Shown piece after piece: positions 41,333 through 49,375 of a stretch of 64,000 nt of DNA. Each line of letters opens with the position of its first letter. Position 1 is the first letter of the stretch. Position numbers and translations under genes: made by a program. The notes under the pieces were generated by a model. That model did not search any database and was not told where the DNA came from. It saw only the letters and a list, made by a program, of their open reading frames with translations. The stretch is taken from positions 1-64,000 of IMG/VR virus record IMGVR_UViG_3300036760_000945. One strand, given 5' to 3'. The stretch comes from a virus.

Positions 41333-41554
41333 CTAAATTAGTCCCGCCTTTTTGTCCTCTAGCCAGGCCTGATGAGCCATCTCGGGTACAAATTTAGCGG
41401 CGGCGCGGATTATCTTTCTACGCTCTTCCTTCGAGCGGGACTTACCACGTAATTTCAGGGCACTGATAGCCTGTTGCTTGGTAGCAACAGGAAATCGGCC
41501 CCCTCCAACGGCAGAATGTTTCTTTCTATCCTCGGCATCTACATGAGCGGCCAT
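41333..41554 (-). CDS. small virion-assembly protein, 73 aa
   Basis: Basic protein with the pattern FPVATKQQAISALKLRG, then SKEERRKIIRAAAKFVPEMA, then a C-terminal DKKAGLI. This pattern is common in small proteins next to portal and scaffold genes in many phages; function not known, possibly part of capsid assembly. GGAG precedes the start. Confidence 0.65.
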   Translation of the reverse strand: MAAHVDAEDRKKHSAVGGGRFPVATKQQAISALKLRGKSRSKEERRKIIRAAAKFVPEMAHQAWLEDKKAGLI

Positions 41555-41566
41555 AATTGCATCTCC

Positions 41567-43087
41567 TTAAGCTACGATAGGCTCGGTATCCTTTCGGATA
41601 CCCGGTTTCTTGCTATTATCGGGCAGATTGCCTATGGGTTTTTGTGGTGCAGCCGCAGTCTCTTCCTTGATCTTAACCTTCTCTTCTTCGATGTCAGGAA
41701 TGTCACCAAAGAGGGACATGAGATGCTCCTGCGAGCCTAACTTGTATTTCGCGCGGATGCCAGCCTCATTGATAAGTGCAGTACGATCTACAGGCAACAT
41801 CGGTGCCCAGGAAATGATAAGCGGTGTAGCAATATGTTCCTCTGTGATCTCGTTGATACCCTTGATAGACATCATCTTCAATAAGATCCTGCAGAACTTA
41901 GCCAGGCCGACTGTCCAGAAGATGCGCTCCATCTCAGCGTGTGTGACCAGCGGCCACATCCTTGTAGAGAGGGTCAAGCTCGAACGTTGCGAACCCTCGT
42001 CTTCCCCATCTGCAACTGCCGGATGAATGGCCTCGCGGCGATAGATATCGTAAAGTTCTCCGCCAAGTCTAAGCATTACATCCGAAGCAGTTTTGAGAGA
42101 GACCGTCAGTAGGTCCGGGTTTGCCTCATTACCCGCAAGGCCTGTAGTACTGCCAAGGTCAAGGATGGGCCGGCCATCTATCTTCTTGACCTGTACAGCG
42201 CCTCTTACATTGCGCATTGCAATTGGCTGATGCGAGTCGTCGCTGACCGCATCGCCGGTATCTGCCCAGCGTAAGTTTATTTCTCTGATAACACCCTTGA
42301 TCATCTCAGAGATAATGGAGTTGCCAAGGAATGTAGTTGTCCGTAAGTGTGGGATATATTCTATTGGGACAACCCCAAAGGGATTTACGCCCTTTTGAGG
42401 CGTGTCACCGAACATGATTGTCTGCCCGTTGATCGCAATCTCGTATTCTTCTTCTGTCCAGTGTTCCGTATAGAAATACTTGAGGTCATTCTCGCTAAGG
42501 GCATACTCGGTCTTATAGGACTTGATATCGTCTTTGGTAATCTCCCTAACGATCCAGGCCTCTCTTAGCTCCCAATAATTGGCGCCTTTGGGAAAACCGA
42601 TGAACTCTTTTGGCGAGGGATTGAAAATGCCAATCCGCTTTTCTATTGGCAGCCAACTAGCACTAAAGACACAGCCGCGGAGGTATTGCGAGATAATTCC
42701 ATTCGAGATGAATAATGCGCCGCCGCCGTTGTCTTCAAAGACATTTTTCAGTGCCTTCTCGACCGCCTTGCCTTGTGTTTTCTTGCCCTTCTCTACATCA
42801 GCCAATATTCTGACCGGTACGCCTCCGTAGTGAATGCTGTCCAGTGTCTGCCCGAATAACGCCGATGTATGTCGCTCACAGGTACCCTTCAGCGGATTGA
42901 TCTTGATAGGGTATTTATCTATCTTCTTCCCGGAGGCAGTATCTACGGTGAAGTCGTCCAATTTGGCGCCGGAATACCAATCCTCGAGCATGGCATAGTT
43001 CTCGAGTTGGGTCATATAGGTCGTATACGGGAACCCCTTGAGTTCCTGAAGAGTAAAGGGTGCAGAGAAGTTTGTTAGCTCAGCCAT
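41567..43087 (-). CDS. portal protein, 506 aa
   Basis: Forms the dodecameric DNA channel at the capsid vertex. Size, position between terminase and scaffold, and composition fit: an N-terminal helical clamp-like part (QLENYAMLEDWYSGAKLDDF), a central alpha/beta wing (YFYTEHWTEEEYEIAINGQ), a helix-rich stem (LLTVSLKTASDVMLRLGGELYDIYRREAIHP) and a disordered charged C-terminus (EKVKIKEETAAAPQKP). The terminase gene ends about 660 bp upstream, with one small gene between. Confidence 0.82.
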   Translation of the reverse strand: MAELTNFSAPFTLQELKGFPYTTYMTQLENYAMLEDWYSGAKLDDFTVDTASGKKIDKYPIKINPLKGTCERHTSALFGQTLDSIHYGGVPVRILADVEKGKKTQGKAVEKALKNVFEDNGGGALFISNGIISQYLRGCVFSASWLPIEKRIGIFNPSPKEFIGFPKGANYWELREAWIVREITKDDIKSYKTEYALSENDLKYFYTEHWTEEEYEIAINGQTIMFGDTPQKGVNPFGVVPIEYIPHLRTTTFLGNSIISEMIKGVIREINLRWADTGDAVSDDSHQPIAMRNVRGAVQVKKIDGRPILDLGSTTGLAGNEANPDLLTVSLKTASDVMLRLGGELYDIYRREAIHPAVADGEDEGSQRSSLTLSTRMWPLVTHAEMERIFWTVGLAKFCRILLKMMSIKGINEITEEHIATPLIISWAPMLPVDRTALINEAGIRAKYKLGSQEHLMSLFGDIPDIEEEKVKIKEETAAAPQKPIGNLPDNSKKPGIRKDTEPIVA

Positions 43088-43213
43088 AATAAACGCAAAA
43101 AAGAGAACAGAATAGATATATCCCTCGTCTCGTCTGTTCTCTTCTAGTTTACTTCTGGTCTAGGCTAGATTATAAGGTGTTATCCTGAAAAAAGCAAGCT
43201 CCACCCGGAAATG

Positions 43214-43516
43214 TCAAATCTCCAACCTATCGCAGAGGCATCGGAGCCGTGAGTTCAGTATATCAATATATAGTATGTGCTTGCTTAATTCCTCTGCCAT
43301 TTGCGATATCGGCAAGACTTTCTCTTGATTTTCATTGCAGCTCGGTGCTGGAATGGCAGGAACCAAGGCCGAACTAAGTCTATTCTCTAGTTTGCCAATG
43401 GTCTCCTCGAGTTCCGACAGACTCTTGGCAATTCCTTCCGAGTACATCGGGATGTTCCTCTTTGCCTCAGGTCCTGAGGCTGGCACACACGCGGAAGACA
43501 AATTAGTGGTTGACAT
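43214..43516 (-). CDS. hypothetical protein between terminase and portal, 100 aa
   Basis: The start at 43516 (MSTTNLSSACVPAS) has AGAGGAG 8 nt upstream. Two helices (SLSELEETIGKLENRLSSAL and MAEELSKHILYIDILNSRLRCLCDRL) suggest a small coiled-coil dimer. Its own promoter lies 36-44 nt upstream. Function unknown; it could be a small head protein. Confidence 0.6.
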   Translation of the reverse strand: MSTTNLSSACVPASGPEAKRNIPMYSEGIAKSLSELEETIGKLENRLSSALVPAIPAPSCNENQEKVLPISQMAEELSKHILYIDILNSRLRCLCDRLEI

Positions 43517-43551
43517 TTTACATCTCCTCTTGAATTTGGTTTGTTCCCTCA

Positions 43552-43560
43552 ATTATACCA
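43552..43560 (-). promoter_or_regulatory. leftward extended -10 promoter (TGGTATAAT)
   Basis: Lies in the 231-bp gap between the terminase stop (43748) and the 43516 start. A second, weaker copy (TGGTATACT) is at 43615-43623. The gap also contains a 61-codon open frame on the minus strand that I do not accept as a gene. These sites probably give separate high-level expression of portal and capsid genes. Confidence 0.7.
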
Positions 43561-43747
43561 TACTCCCGAAAGTATCTACGAAAGAGTATTCTGGGCGGCC
43601 AAAATCTAATGGCCAGTATACCACAATGCCCAATGCAGACAATAAGATAATAGGGGCCCTGGCGAAAATCGTCTATCTGATCATAGCCGATCAACTTCCT
43701 CATCTTGCTTTTCTCTGCTCCCTATCTATCGACCTTTCCTTTTTTCT

Positions 43748-46414
43748 CTATCGAGGCCACGTCGTTGACGAACCTGCCTCGTCTCGCCTGCGGGTACGTA
43801 CTTCATTTCTATCATGTCGGCGCCCCGAGACAAGTCCAGGGCTATCATCGCCAGTCTCGCTGCTGTTTTCCTCTCCAAAATCGCCATAATAAGCCCGGAT
43901 CGCAAACGCACCCATTGCCAACGTTGCAACAACGTCTTGCGCCAGCTTGCCACCACTTGCTTTATCCGCGATAGGATCATAGTTTTTTAGTTGGCTTCCT
44001 ATGCCAGTACAGATCGAAGGCCATGAGAGCATCTTGCTTTCGAGCGATAGTCTCAGTGCAACAAGGTAACTATACCTTTTTGCGCCCGAAAAGTCAAGAC
44101 CGGTTATTGAAATGACCGACTTCTTCTTGCCGTAGATATAATCCGTGCTGATCAGCTCCGCCGTACTCTTCTGGGGCCCGGTATTGTCCACGGCAGCCAA
44201 TATGGGTCCATAAGTATCGATCCACTCGATAAAACGGCTCACAAAAGGCATGATCGAGCCTGCGCCATTACCCCACCAGAAAGCAACTATTGGACTATGC
44301 ACTGGCGCCTCTGTGACATCAAAAACGATGATACAGGGAGCATTTCGGGAGGGTGCCACGCCTGTGCCTGGGTCGCCAATGATGAAATATTGGCGTCCTG
44401 CCTTACGTGGCTGTCTGAGATAGAACGCACCCATGTGCGGCAAGGTCTCCATCTCATAACCAGCCTCGCCTTTGTCGATGGCATTCAGGACTATCTCTGA
44501 TTGCCCGGCATCCAAGCAGGGATCAACAGTCGAGGCCGGGAAGTAAGAACCCTTACCCTGTGGGCGGTCCCCGGTCATGAAACGGTTGTGCAGTTCTTTG
44601 GGGATCATCTTCAGCGCAAAGCGGATCTGTTTATCGGTCGTATTCTTGTTATACTTGGTGTCAATGTTGAATACCAGCCCGTCCTCTTTGTCCGCTGCTG
44701 CCATATCATAGAGTTGCCACAGCTCGGGGTTTTCCCACGGGTTAGAGATGAGCGAAAGCCGGCCTAGATAGGGGCGGTTCTCGGCAGTGCCGCCAGTAAG
44801 GCGGGTGACTAGGTTTGTCACCACCACCCCCAAATCGTCTATTTTCCCGGCTTCTTCGATATTGATCCAGTCGCCGCGGTAGGAAAAGATGTTTTCTGCA
44901 GTCCCCTCCTCACCCAATGTCTGAAATTCCAGAAGCGAGGAGAATTTCTTGGTGCCAATATAATACTCGAGGGCAACCTGCGGCCAGGGGCGCTTTGGCG
45001 CAGAGACAATGAGTTTTTCAAAGGGTGTGCCCTCGACCTGCTCCATTAGCGCTCGATACATAAGCATTGACTGCCAGGCACTGGGTGCAACATTCATAAA
45101 CTTGAATAATTGCGTCAGCGCCGCATGATAGGCGGCACCCATCACCACGCCGACGGTTTTGCCAGAATTATGAGAGACAACACCCTCCATAACATAATTT
45201 TCGTAGCCGGGAACATGGATATCATATAGATCTATTTCTCCAACATCCTCTATTTTAGTAATAATTGGTGTATAATAGTCCCACTTATTATTCTTGGGAG
45301 AGAAACATGGATCAGGAAGAACTTCAAATACTTGTTGATCAATTTGGGACACAGACGGCTGTAGCAAAGCGCCTCGGGATAAGACAGCAAGATCTCTGGT
45401 ATCTGGTAAAGAAAAATCACTGGCATATTCACTATGATATAACTCGCCGCAGAAAGAAGGGCTCGAAACTTGATCCTTATTCTCTAATACTGAAACATCT
45501 GGGAGATCTTGGTTGGAGTTGCCAGAGAATTGTTGATGCCCTCGAACTAAAGACCGATCCTGAGCACGTTCGTCGCTGGTTGGTTGTCCATTGTCCCCAA
45601 AAACGGAACAGGAAGCACGGTGGTGTGGGGGAAAGAAGTCCTGCCTTTGTCGATGGTGACTATTATAATAGGAAGGATAATTCTTATAACTTTGTACCCG
45701 CGCCAGAGGGGTATATGGGTCAGAAGAAATCAAATGGTTGGGTTGCAGAACATCGTCTTGTCGTTGAAAAGGAACTTGGCCGACTTCTTCATCCGGGCGA
45801 GGTTGTACATCATATTGATGGGGATGGAAAGAATAATCTCCCTGGAAACCTGATGACTTTCCCGACAAATCGCGAACATCTACTGTGGCACTGGGAGCAA
45901 ATGCAGGCAAAATATGAGGAGCGATTAGAACATCTCCGAGCCGTAGATCGCGAGTACGTACAAACCCTTGGCTGGCAGTCATAAAACGATGATCCAGAGA
46001 GACGGTAATTGTATTACCATTAGAGAAGGAAAGTCTTTTTGCCCTGGCCTTTCCCTTGTAGAACGGCAGTGTTGCCTGGACCATTGCCCATCCTGATATG
46101 CCGCGGGCTAAAACAACTGGCGCCCTCTTATTATCAAGAAGCCACCTAAATGATACATATCTCCCAAGTTCTACATCATAGAGATGACTATCAATGTCGG
46201 CGCAACTGATCCCACAGATGGCAACAATAAACGATTGCGTTGCCATACACATTGTTTCTTGCCATTTACCCTCTGACTCGAAGTTCCAGTCCAGCATCCA
46301 TCCGTGTTCTTGGTTTGGTTTTCTGAACCAGTAATCACAGAAAATATTGGGATTGGCCGCCCCGGCCCTAAGAATTTCAATCTCGGCAGCAGTCATTGCG
46401 TGAATCGAGGGCAT
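43748..46414 (-). CDS. terminase large subunit containing an intein, 888 aa precursor
   Basis: DNA-packaging motor. Extein one is residues 1-70 ending VAICGIS; extein two starts SGKTVGVVMGAAYHA, so splicing rebuilds the Walker A motif CGISSGKT. Walker B-like DWINIEEAG follows in extein two. The C-terminal RNase H-like nuclease shows FIIGDPGTG, PILAAVDNTGP and LAQDVVATLAMGA, with the acidic residues expected for metal binding. The spliced product would be 542 aa, normal for the family. The intein (residues 71-416) carries an antisense gene. A small subunit is not recognised in the window. Confidence 0.9.
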   Translation of the reverse strand: MPSIHAMTAAEIEILRAGAANPNIFCDYWFRKPNQEHGWMLDWNFESEGKWQETMCMATQSFIVAICGISCADIDSHLYDVELGRYVSFRWLLDNKRAPVVLARGISGWAMVQATLPFYKGKARAKRLSFSNGNTITVSLDHRFMTASQGFVRTRDLRLGDVLIAPHILPAFAPSATVDVRDLSGKSSGFQGDYSFHPHQYDVQPRPDEEVGQVPFQRQDDVLQPNHLISSDPYTPLARVQSYKNYPSYYNSHHRQRQDFFPPHHRASCSVFGDNGQPTSDERAQDRSLVRGHQQFSGNSNQDLPDVSVLENKDQVSSPSFCGELYHSEYASDFSLPDTRDLAVLSRGALLQPSVSQIDQQVFEVLPDPCFSPKNNKWDYYTPIITKIEDVGEIDLYDIHVPGYENYVMEGVVSHNSGKTVGVVMGAAYHAALTQLFKFMNVAPSAWQSMLMYRALMEQVEGTPFEKLIVSAPKRPWPQVALEYYIGTKKFSSLLEFQTLGEEGTAENIFSYRGDWINIEEAGKIDDLGVVVTNLVTRLTGGTAENRPYLGRLSLISNPWENPELWQLYDMAAADKEDGLVFNIDTKYNKNTTDKQIRFALKMIPKELHNRFMTGDRPQGKGSYFPASTVDPCLDAGQSEIVLNAIDKGEAGYEMETLPHMGAFYLRQPRKAGRQYFIIGDPGTGVAPSRNAPCIIVFDVTEAPVHSPIVAFWWGNGAGSIMPFVSRFIEWIDTYGPILAAVDNTGPQKSTAELISTDYIYGKKKSVISITGLDFSGAKRYSYLVALRLSLESKMLSWPSICTGIGSQLKNYDPIADKASGGKLAQDVVATLAMGAFAIRAYYGDFGEENSSETGDDSPGLVSGRRHDRNEVRTRRRDEAGSSTTWPR
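45271..45276 (+). promoter_or_regulatory. candidate promoter of the antisense HNH gene
   Basis: TATAAT at 45271-45276, 31 nt before the ATG at 45307, with GGGAGA between. It lies within the C-terminal splicing half of the intein. No -35 hexamer was recognised. Confidence 0.55.
45307..45984 (+). CDS. HNH homing endonuclease encoded antisense within the terminase intein, 225 aa
   Basis: The start at 45307 (MDQEELQILVDQFG) has GGGAGA 6 nt upstream. The N-terminus contains HTH-like helices (TQTAVAKRLGIRQQDLWYLV and ILKHLGDLGWSCQRIVDAL) that could read the target. The nuclease core is at about 130-190: WVAEHRLVVEKELGRLLHPG, then EVVHHIDGDGKNNLPGNLM and TNREHLLWHWE, with the paired catalytic histidines, the middle Asn and the final His in place. 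It lies wholly inside the intein and overlaps its coding sequence for 226 codons on the opposite strand. Both frames are open. Confidence 0.9.
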   Translation: MDQEELQILVDQFGTQTAVAKRLGIRQQDLWYLVKKNHWHIHYDITRRRKKGSKLDPYSLILKHLGDLGWSCQRIVDALELKTDPEHVRRWLVVHCPQKRNRKHGGVGERSPAFVDGDYYNRKDNSYNFVPAPEGYMGQKKSNGWVAEHRLVVEKELGRLLHPGEVVHHIDGDGKNNLPGNLMTFPTNREHLLWHWEQMQAKYEERLEHLRAVDREYVQTLGWQS

Positions 46415-46415
46415 C

Positions 46416-46709
46416 CTAGTTCCTTAGACTATCGCGTAAGAGTGCTAATCCGTTCTCCCAAATCTCGTCGGCCAGGAGTACATCCCGGTAGTCTGTTGGG
46501 AGTTCCATATTACTGAGCATCGCATCTTGCAGGAACCGGATTTCCTCCCTATCGAAGACAAAGATCATCCGTCGGTCCTCACGTTCAAGGCATATCGGCT
46601 GGATCTTGTGAGAAAGGAAGTATTTGACTGTACCCTCACGGTCAAACTCTGCTCTATTCTCTGGTTTTACGGTCTTTCCAGGAGTAGTTGATAATACCAA
46701 TCGTGCCAT
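46416..46709 (-). CDS. hypothetical protein upstream of terminase, 97 aa
   Basis: The start at 46709 (MARLVLSTTPGKTV) has GGAG 6 nt upstream; an earlier in-frame ATG at 46721 is possible. It contains VKYFLSHKIQPICLE and FVFDREEIRFLQDAMLSN. It ends one base before the terminase start. Its place would suit a small terminase subunit, but no helix-turn-helix or oligomerisation signature is visible, so I leave it unnamed. Confidence 0.55.
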   Translation of the reverse strand: MARLVLSTTPGKTVKPENRAEFDREGTVKYFLSHKIQPICLEREDRRMIFVFDREEIRFLQDAMLSNMELPTDYRDVLLADEIWENGLALLRDSLRN

Positions 46710-46777
46710 TTTGTTCTCCATTGTCCCTCTACCGTGGGACATATATAGGGTTTTTTACTCTGCTTTATTCTTATCAT

Positions 46778-47674
46778 CTATTCTACTTCTTCCAGATAGA
46801 CAACGAAGCCATTTTTGACGAGCACCCACAAATTCTCGCCAACCCTGCCAAATTCCTGGCGATCAAGTTCGGTGGGGGCCTCAAGAAGTTTGATAATGTC
46901 TCCCTCGTGAAGTCTACCACGAATACTCGCGCCCAGAGTTGGACTTGAGCGCAGTGCCGTTGATTGTACACACTTCATCTTCCAGACCTTGGGAATTGAC
47001 GATATTTCAGTGGCTTTCGCCTGCTCTTTGATAACTGTGCCCAAGATAGCGGTATAGGGGAACAGGAATACCTCATCGTAGTCCTGCCCCAGGGTCTTGA
47101 GTGTGATTTCCAGTTCTTCTGGGGTACAGGCACCCATAAAAATGCCTGGGACCTGTTTATACCCACGTGCTTGTGGCTGATTTAGTGTTTTCCAAGAGAG
47201 TAAAGGCGAGAAATAGAGGTTATCTGGTCCAATTCTGTCTTTAAGGCCGCGGAATACCTGCCCGAGTGCTGTTTTTGTCATATTCGGGCTCGCAAGTGCA
47301 CCGTAAACACAGATTTTTATGGGAAAACCCACATCGGCCAGAAATCTTGTCAGTCTTTCGGCTATATCTTCTGGTAAGGGGCCCAATGTCTCATAAACAC
47401 GGACAAAAACACGCGGAATTTGGTATTTCTGGACCACATCGAGCATCGGTGCCAACCAGGCGAGTTTTCTTCTCCAGGTTGGAGAGAAAATCAAAGCCGC
47501 CTCAAGCTGGTTCCCCTTTATCTCCCAGAATAACCGTTCAATTTCCGGCATCTTGGTGTCGGCGTCCACGCTGACTATAACGAAGTCAACCCCAGTGTTC
47601 GCGAGCCGTGGAACGGTATCCCCGGGCAATCCCTGTAGGATGTCATCCTTACTGAGAAGTACACCTATTTTCAT
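46778..47674 (-). CDS. protein with barrel-like domain and C-terminal SH3-like domain, 298 aa
   Basis: Residues 1-230 alternate strands and helices (DFVIVSVDADTKM, LEAALIFSPTW, IPRVFVRVYETL, IKICVYGALAS, VPGIFMGACT, EVFLFPYTAIL), an eight-fold pattern resembling a TIM barrel. Residues 233-298 (CVQSTALRSSPTLGASIRG, then GDIIKLLEAP, then GRVGENLWVLVKNGFVVYL) form a bacterial SH3-like domain, as in cell-wall-binding lysins. The adjacent gene is a GH25 lysozyme, so this could be a second wall-directed protein, but no catalytic pair was identified. It overlaps the HAD gene by 26 nt. Confidence 0.6.
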   Translation of the reverse strand: MKIGVLLSKDDILQGLPGDTVPRLANTGVDFVIVSVDADTKMPEIERLFWEIKGNQLEAALIFSPTWRRKLAWLAPMLDVVQKYQIPRVFVRVYETLGPLPEDIAERLTRFLADVGFPIKICVYGALASPNMTKTALGQVFRGLKDRIGPDNLYFSPLLSWKTLNQPQARGYKQVPGIFMGACTPEELEITLKTLGQDYDEVFLFPYTAILGTVIKEQAKATEISSIPKVWKMKCVQSTALRSSPTLGASIRGRLHEGDIIKLLEAPTELDRQEFGRVGENLWVLVKNGFVVYLEEVE

Positions 47675-48218
47675 TGTGCCTCATTGCCAATATTACCTCA
47701 AGCTCTCTATCGAACTCATCAATGTTCGAAAATCTCGGTACCGAACTCGCTTCATTCCACGGTTGGGCAATCAAGAGTGCTGGAATGCCCAACTTCTTGG
47801 CTTTTAGGGCTACATCGGCAATATCGTCCACTATAAACAGTGGTTTTAGCGATGCAATGATCTCCATCTTGTCTCCACCGTTCATCAGCAGTGTGCCTAA
47901 CCGAAAATCCTCTGCATCCAGCCAGAACTGAGTTATACCAACGGCCTCTTTGGGCCGAGAGGTTACAAACCAGATCTTGAAATCTCTTGCAAGCAATTCG
48001 TTATAGACCTGTACGCCTAGAGAAATGGGCTTCAGATCGATATAGGTCTTGGGGTTGTCCACGAACCACTTTACTTCTTTCCTCCAGTACGGATGTCGCT
48101 GCTCAAGACTGACCAGGCGCCTATTTTCGTAGCCAAAGTTATAGCAATACTTCCCCTCGAAGTCGGCCAAAACCCCATCTATGTCCAGAACTACTTTCAG
48201 AGAATTGTTTCTATCCAT
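47649..48218 (-). CDS. HAD-superfamily phosphatase, 5'-nucleotidase-like, 189 aa
   Basis: HAD motif I is DIDGVLADFEGK (residues 12-23) with the nucleophile Asp and the second acidic Asp; motif II is FVTSRPKEA; the lysine of motif III is in the MEIIASLKPL region; motif IV is LFIVDDIADVAL. Size and the IDGVLADF start match cytosolic deoxynucleotidases and related phage enzymes. Likely removes phosphate from nucleotides or sugars; the nearby glycosyltransferases leave both possibilities open. Confidence 0.82.
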   Translation of the reverse strand: MDRNNSLKVVLDIDGVLADFEGKYCYNFGYENRRLVSLEQRHPYWRKEVKWFVDNPKTYIDLKPISLGVQVYNELLARDFKIWFVTSRPKEAVGITQFWLDAEDFRLGTLLMNGGDKMEIIASLKPLFIVDDIADVALKAKKLGIPALLIAQPWNEASSVPRFSNIDEFDRELEVILAMRHNENRCTSQ

Positions 48219-48234
48219 CGTTTTAGTCTCTGCC

Positions 48235-49071
48235 TTATTCTTTCTTGAGATATTTCAGTCGTACCCAGCCGAGTGGTATCCTGGCCCAGTCATTTACAAT
48301 ATCGCTTACCACAACAATCTGCCCAATAGCTATGCGGCTAACTATTTTACAATTGAGGCCATCGTTAGGGGTTTTAAAGATCCATGAGGCCGCCAAGACG
48401 GTATAGTTTCCTACTGGCGGGGGCGAAGGAGGAAGAATTGCCGGCGGCGTAGATGCGAATTTATACAATTCTTCTACGGTCCCGTGGAATAGGTTTTGAT
48501 CTACGTCAAGACTTTCGCAACCGTATGCTTCGCCTTTACCTCTATCTGTATACTGCCAAAACGTCCATGTTGCCCATGGCCTGGGAGTCTTTATAAAGAT
48601 TTCCCAACTATACCATGCCAGCCAGAATGGGAATATTTTCCAGCCAATGTCTACCGAACCAAATTCGTTCCAGTAATAATAACCGGAATAAATCGCGGGG
48701 ATCTTCCCAAGTTTATCCTTTACATACTGTAGGAAGTTCCACAACCTCCCCCGTGCTTCGGCAGGACTTGGCTGGCCACTTGTTAACTTTTGCTCAAAGT
48801 CACAAACGGGCGGCAATTCACCGGGATCATCCTTGAGCAAACCCGTAAACAGCTTAGCCTGTTCGAGTTCACTCATTCTAAAATCCAGATAGTGATATGC
48901 ACCGCGTAAAAGCCCTACTTTCTTTGCGGCTCTCCAGTATTCTAAGAAACGTAAATCTGCAATACGCTGAGACGCCTTGATATATACAAATGTTGCACCG
49001 TTCGCAAGCATTTTTGCAAAGTCTACTTCACCATCCCACCAACTTATGTCTACGCCAATTGCTCTAGTCAT
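48235..49071 (-). CDS. endolysin: GH25 lysozyme with SH3-like wall-binding domain, 278 aa
   Basis: The start at 49071 (MTRAIGVDISWWDGEVDF) has AAGGAG 8 nt upstream. The GH25 barrel shows GVDISWWDG, FVYIKASQR, GAYHYLDF, LPPVCDFEQ (catalytic Asp-x-Glu) and WTFWQYTDRG, with DVDQNLF closing the domain near residue 200. The C-terminal about 60 residues (YTVLAASWIFKTPNDGLNC to GWVRLKYLKKE) are SH3-like. No signal peptide, so export needs a holin. Cleaves peptidoglycan glycan strands at lysis. Confidence 0.9.
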   Translation of the reverse strand: MTRAIGVDISWWDGEVDFAKMLANGATFVYIKASQRIADLRFLEYWRAAKKVGLLRGAYHYLDFRMSELEQAKLFTGLLKDDPGELPPVCDFEQKLTSGQPSPAEARGRLWNFLQYVKDKLGKIPAIYSGYYYWNEFGSVDIGWKIFPFWLAWYSWEIFIKTPRPWATWTFWQYTDRGKGEAYGCESLDVDQNLFHGTVEELYKFASTPPAILPPSPPPVGNYTVLAASWIFKTPNDGLNCKIVSRIAIGQIVVVSDIVNDWARIPLGWVRLKYLKKE

Positions 49072-49375
49072 GATTTTTCTCCTTGCTATCAAGATCTTTG
49101 AGTAACAACGAGGTATCCATGCCAATGTCTCCAAGAAACTGGTATAGCGAGGTTTCGAGGCCCGATATCTGCTCGTGGGGCAAACTAAACTGGAGATGAT
49201 AATTTATCGCTTCAAGTACTTCGTGTAACACCGTTGACTCCTGCGACTGCCTGTGTTGGTCCGGGTCAACATTGATAATCTGTTTCACGGTATGGAGTCT
49301 CCCGGCCTGATCCATGCCGCCGTTCTCCATAGAGGGCGAATATTTCAATTTATAATTGTAGCCGAATATTCTCAT
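49064..49375 (-). CDS. metallopeptidase-like hypothetical protein, 103 aa
   Basis: A helix with TVLHEVLEAINYH resembles the HExxH zinc helix, but the fifth position is Glu instead of His. Similar HEhhEA motifs occur in small phage proteins near lysis or neck genes. A second helix (HEQISGLETSLYQFLGDIG) completes it. Zinc binding is uncertain. It begins inside the tail of the upstream endonuclease gene (4 nt overlap) and ends 8 nt into the lysozyme gene. Confidence 0.6.
   Translation of the reverse strand: MRIFGYNYKLKYSPSMENGGMDQAGRLHTVKQIINVDPDQHRQSQESTVLHEVLEAINYHLQFSLPHEQISGLETSLYQFLGDIGMDTSLLLKDLDSKEKNHD

Larger units (their letters stand above)
45167..46204 (-). mobile_element. terminase intein, 346 aa, with antisense HNH gene in the endonuclease position
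   Basis: The first residue is Cys of CADIDSHLYDVELGRYVSF; block B is TVSLDHRFMT, with a TRDLRLGDVLIAPH segment; block F is DLYDIHVPGYENYV; the end is VVSHN, with Ser at +1. The two splicing halves are about 72 and 45 residues, like a mini-intein. The 226 residues between them show no endonuclease motif in the sense frame and are largely Ser/Gln/Asp/His-rich filler, because this DNA encodes an HNH protein on the other strand. Confidence 0.88.

Noticed and set aside
43518-43703. Minus-strand 61-aa frame between terminase and portal
   Set aside because: Weak start, and it contains the promoter elements; more likely non-coding.
45310-45990. Sense-strand linker of the terminase intein as its own endonuclease
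   Set aside because: No LAGLIDADG, HNH or GIY-YIG motif in the sense frame; Ser/Gln/Asp/His-rich composition follows from the antisense HNH gene.
46416-46709. Small terminase subunit
   Set aside because: The position fits, but no DNA-binding helix-turn-helix or oligomerisation pattern is visible in the 97 residues.
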